A DNA stretch of 8,406 bases, from the NCBI GenBank assembly GCA_024276805.1, contig JAJRWJ010000158.1, positions 1-8,406 of the forward strand, in the 5' to 3' direction. The position numbers and the translations under genes were made by a program. Each line of letters begins with the position of its first letter. Position 1 is the stretch's first letter. Under the pieces are notes generated by a model that saw nothing but the letters and a program-made list of their open reading frames with translations, was not told where the DNA came from and made no database searches. The stretch comes from Gammaproteobacteria bacterium. GTDB lineage: Bacteria > Pseudomonadota > Gammaproteobacteria > Methylococcales > Methylomonadaceae. Positions 6,318 to 8,406 of this stretch are shown piece after piece.

Positions 6318-7406
6318 TCAGCCTTTGAAGCCTTCACCGGTGCCCAGTAGCGCGGCAATGATATTTTTCTGCATTTCCGACGATCCGGAAAACAGCCGGC
6401 TGGCGATAGCATCATCGACCAGTCCCGCCAGTGCGCTGCCAGCCTCGATGCCGCTGGCGCCCAGAATATGCACTGCATCCAGACTGGACTGCAGAAACGC
6501 TTCGCCGCCGAACAGTTTGGTCTGGGCGCTGGCCATGGTCAGGCGCTGTCTGTTGTCTTTGAGTGTTGCGCAGTGATTGACCCACAGCCGCAGTGTTTCC
6601 AGGCGCAGCTGCATGTCGGCAATGCGGTGGCTGATGGCCTGATTGCTGCCGAGATGGCGGCCGTTGACCCGGCGTTCCCGGCTGTGGCGGACCACTGTCC
6701 GCAGCTGCCAGTCCATGATTCCGGCAATACCGGCAAAAATGAAAGCCCTTTCCAGTTCCAGTGCCTGCTGAATCATCATCCTGCCCGAGCCGCTTTTTCC
6801 CAGCTGCCGGTCACGGGGGATGACGCAGTTGTCCAAAATGACATCACCCATGGTCGCGCTCCTGCAACCGCTGACCGTGGGCGCATCGCTGAATTCCACG
6901 CCAGGGTCGTCCCTGCAGACGATAAACGCGGACAATCTGTCATCCAGACGGGCGTAGACGAGCAACAGGTCGGCAATCGGTGTGTTGGTGATAAAGCGCT
7001 TGCGTCCCTGCACAACAAATCCGGCGTCAGTTTTGTGGGCACAGGTGGTCAGGGCATCGAGATCGGAGCCGGCCTGTACTTCGGTAATGGCATGTCCGGC
7101 GAGCAGTTCGCCGGACAGCAGTTTACCCAGCCAGGTTTGTCGCTGTTCCTCTGTACCATAATGCAGCAGTGGAAAGACCGCCCCCCAGAGATGGGCGTTG
7201 ATGGATAGAATCAAACCGCTGTCCCGGCAGCTGTTCCCCAGAGACTGATGGGCGTCGACCAGTTCCTGGAAACCATCCCCCAGACCGCCGGCTGTTTCCG
7301 GCAGCGCGTGTTTCAGTAATTGCCGCTTTGCGCAATACCGGAAGCGGCGCAGGCTCGACTGCTGGTCCCCAGCGGCCGGCATTTGTGTACAGTGGTTGTC
7401 GTTCAT
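6318..7406 (-). CDS. Acyl-CoA dehydrogenase family flavoprotein
   Basis: FAD enzyme of 362 residues that introduces an alpha,beta double bond into an acyl thioester. Signatures in order are LPETAGGLGDG (35-45), HYGTEEQ (82-88), HAITEVQAGSDLDAL (105-119, FAD/substrate loop), RKRFITNTPIAD (135-146), HILGASGIEAG (313-323) and FSGSSEMQKNIIA (339-351). At the MCAD catalytic Glu position (before Gly341) there is Ser340, whereas Glu219 in LELERAF aligns with the catalytic Glu of isovaleryl-CoA dehydrogenase. The enzyme is therefore probably active with the IVD-type base. The N-terminal domain is 20-30 residues shorter than usual. The start at 7406 is tentative: a GTG at 7466 and an ATG at 7382 are alternatives, and none has a clear ribosome site. 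It is divergent from an lpxD-like gene. The substrate may be an acyl-CoA or a carrier-protein-bound acyl group as in secondary metabolism (PltE/FkbI-like); this is open. Confidence 0.85.
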   Translation of the reverse strand: MNDNHCTQMPAAGDQQSSLRRFRYCAKRQLLKHALPETAGGLGDGFQELVDAHQSLGNSCRDSGLILSINAHLWGAVFPLLHYGTEEQRQTWLGKLLSGELLAGHAITEVQAGSDLDALTTCAHKTDAGFVVQGRKRFITNTPIADLLLVYARLDDRLSAFIVCRDDPGVEFSDAPTVSGCRSATMGDVILDNCVIPRDRQLGKSGSGRMMIQQALELERAFIFAGIAGIMDWQLRTVVRHSRERRVNGRHLGSNQAISHRIADMQLRLETLRLWVNHCATLKDNRQRLTMASAQTKLFGGEAFLQSSLDAVHILGASGIEAGSALAGLVDDAIASRLFSGSSEMQKNIIAALLGTGEGFKG

Positions 7407-7452
7407 GTTGTCTGGAAGGGCAGTTATGATTATCGAATCGGGGCTATTGTAT

Positions 7453-7470
7453 CCCTGCGCAGACACAGGG
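7453..7470. promoter_or_regulatory. Short inverted repeat in the divergent intergenic region
   Basis: CCCTG (7453-7457) and CAGGG (7466-7470) form an inverted repeat with an 8-bp spacer. It lies between the divergent dehydrogenase and the lpxD-like gene, a typical place for a regulator site. No named operator is recognised and a 5-bp arm can arise by chance. Confidence 0.2.
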
Positions 7471-7481
7471 CGATAGCGCCA

Positions 7482-7518
7482 TGTTATAAATTGACCTGCA
7501 TCAGGTAACGAGTATCAA
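7482..7518 (+). promoter_or_regulatory. Candidate promoters toward the lpxD-like gene
   Basis: Two overlapping possibilities are visible. TGTTATAAA (7482-7490) is an extended -10 motif, TGn before TATAAA, without a good -35. TTGACC (7491-7496) with a 16-bp spacer and TATCAA (7513-7518) is a complete but weaker -35/-10 pair. Either would drive the small ORF at 7526 and the gene at 7729. Confidence 0.4.
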
Positions 7519-7525
7519 CCCGGGG

Positions 7526-7711
7526 ATGGAAGCGGTAAATGAAAAAACAGCGAAAGGATTATCGTTCAGTTGTAAAGATGGGACAATCTGCCATCTGCAA
7601 TGTACTTCGGAGTATATGACACTTTTCAGTAAGGCACAGAAATTGCTGAGGAAATTGCAATGGATAAATGATTGCGGTTATGATTCCCGGAAAATCATGG
7701 TTTTAGACTAA
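7526..7711 (+). CDS. Doubtful small ORF, 61 aa, hypothetical
   Basis: An open frame from ATG 7526 to TAA 7711 lies 17 bp before the lpxD-like gene in the same direction. The product has four Cys and a basic amphipathic middle (SKAQKLLRKLQ), with no signal peptide, membrane segment or family I recognise. By eye the DNA is clearly more AT-rich than the neighbouring genes. No Shine-Dalgarno lies at a normal distance: GGGG abuts the ATG. It may be a real small gene, a remnant of transferred DNA, or simply the 5' leader of the next gene. Confidence 0.3.
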   Translation: MEAVNEKTAKGLSFSCKDGTICHLQCTSEYMTLFSKAQKLLRKLQWINDCGYDSRKIMVLD

Positions 7712-7716
7712 CAGAC

Positions 7717-7720
7717 AGGA
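7717..7720 (+). promoter_or_regulatory. Ribosome binding site of the lpxD-like gene
   Basis: AGGA lies 8 nt before ATG 7729 and supports that start. Confidence 0.5.
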
Positions 7721-7728
7721 TAACAAAG

Positions 7729-8406
7729 ATGAAATTGACTCTCGCGCAGATTCAGGAGCAGGTCGGTGGAATATTGCAGGGTGATGGCGGCATTGAGGTC
7801 AGCGGCGTCAATGCATTGGAACTGGCGCAGCCGGGAGAAATCTCCTTTGCCGAAAGCAGTAAAATGTTGGACCAGGCCAGCTGCAGCCGCGCTTCGGCAT
7901 TGATCATCGGTCAGGATTTTCCGGAAATGTCTGGCGTCGGCTGTATCCGCTGCGACAATCCACGGCAGACATTCGTTGCGGTGATGCTGTTGTTCGATCA
8001 GGGTAGGGAAAAACCCACCGGCATCGATGCCAGCGCCGTGATCGCCGATCAGAACGTCAGTCTGGGGAACAGCGTTGCGGTGGGTGAATGTGCCGTGATT
8101 CGCAGCCGGGTGCGTATTGGCAGAGGTACCTGCATCGATGCCGGTGCGCATATCGCCAGCGGAGTGAGCATCGGAGAAGACTGTTATATTGGTCCCAATG
8201 TCAGTATACTGCAGGATGTCAGTATTGGCGACCGGGTTGCCATACACGCCGGCACCGTGATCGGTGGAGAGGGATTCGGTTATATCTGGGACGGTCACAA
8301 ACAGCAGAAAATCCCGCAGCTGGGCAGCGTGCGCATCGATGACGATGTGGAAATCGGCTGCAATACCTGTATCGACCGGGCCACTTTTGGCGTTACCCGG
8401 ATCAGA
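7729..8406 (+). CDS. lpxD: UDP-3-O-acylglucosamine N-acyltransferase (LpxD-like), 3' truncated by window edge
   Basis: The first 226 codons of an LpxD-type acyltransferase, which normally adds a 3-hydroxyacyl chain from ACP to the 2-amino group of UDP-3-O-acylglucosamine in lipid A synthesis. Residues 1 to about 95 are the N-terminal uridine-binding domain, with ELAQPGEISFAES (31-43) as the family hallmark. From about 100 onward, hexapeptide repeats of the left-handed beta helix follow (VSLGNS, VRIGRG, VSIGED, VSIGDR). GTVIGGEGFGY (175-185), KIPQLGSVRIDDDVEIG (194-210) and IDRATFG (215-221) match LpxD; the common form of the second is VIGSDGFG. The sequence stops just before the expected catalytic His region (QIAHN). 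The usual neighbours bamA, skp, fabZ and lpxA are not visible on the left, so this could be a second, non-canonical LpxD paralogue. A related sugar N-acyltransferase is the alternative. Confidence 0.85.
   Translation, partial: MKLTLAQIQEQVGGILQGDGGIEVSGVNALELAQPGEISFAESSKMLDQASCSRASALIIGQDFPEMSGVGCIRCDNPRQTFVAVMLLFDQGREKPTGIDASAVIADQNVSLGNSVAVGECAVIRSRVRIGRGTCIDAGAHIASGVSIGEDCYIGPNVSILQDVSIGDRVAIHAGTVIGGEGFGYIWDGHKQQKIPQLGSVRIDDDVEIGCNTCIDRATFGVTRIR

Noticed and set aside
6468..7208. Plus-strand open frame of 246 codons opposite the acyl-CoA dehydrogenase
   Set aside because: It lies wholly antisense to a gene with clear family motifs. Its own translation has no recognisable domain, so it is a shadow of high-GC codon use.
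1..8406. CRISPR array, tRNA, rRNA, transposase or phage genes
   Set aside because: No regularly spaced direct repeats, tRNA-like cloverleaf, rRNA-like stretch or transposase motif was seen on either strand.

Overview
The window looks like chromosomal DNA from a Gram-negative proteobacterium, most likely a gammaproteobacterium. The evidence is an lpxD-type lipid A gene, a ketosynthase/chain-length-factor pair of the aryl-polyene (xanthomonadin-like) type, moderately GC-rich coding DNA, and an intergenic repeat of the kind scattered through many gammaproteobacterial genomes. I cannot fix the genus from sequence alone.

Layout. Positions 1-258 are non-coding and hold an imperfect nested inverted repeat (50-108) and a good sigma70-type promoter (205-232). 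From 259 to 4785 runs a tight four-gene plus-strand operon. It encodes an active-site-complete beta-ketoacyl synthase, a ketosynthase-like chain length factor with an in-frame TAG at codon 21, and two different flavin-dependent halogenase-like enzymes. The junctions are an 8-bp overlap, a 4-bp ATGA overlap and a 3-bp gap, so the four products probably act together. By analogy with aryl polyene pathways, the ketosynthase and chain length factor would form a heterodimer that extends a polyene chain, and the flavoenzymes would halogenate or oxidise the aryl head group. No acyl carrier protein, ketoreductase, dehydratase or loading ligase lies in the window, so these would have to be supplied from elsewhere.

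Downstream (4907-6290) are a small single-pass membrane protein gene and an MgtE-type Mg2+ channel/transporter with CBS domains but no N-terminal MgtE_N domain. Convergent with it is a minus-strand acyl-CoA (or acyl-ACP) dehydrogenase (6318-7406). A shared upstream region of about 320 bp holds promoter-like motifs and a doubtful AT-rich small ORF. It separates the dehydrogenase from a divergent, LpxD-like acyltransferase gene that runs off the right edge before its catalytic His region.

The most unusual points are the amber codon inside an otherwise intact, family-conserved chain length factor, and the pairing of that KS-CLF unit with two dissimilar halogenase-like proteins, the second of which has a degenerate WxWxIP motif.
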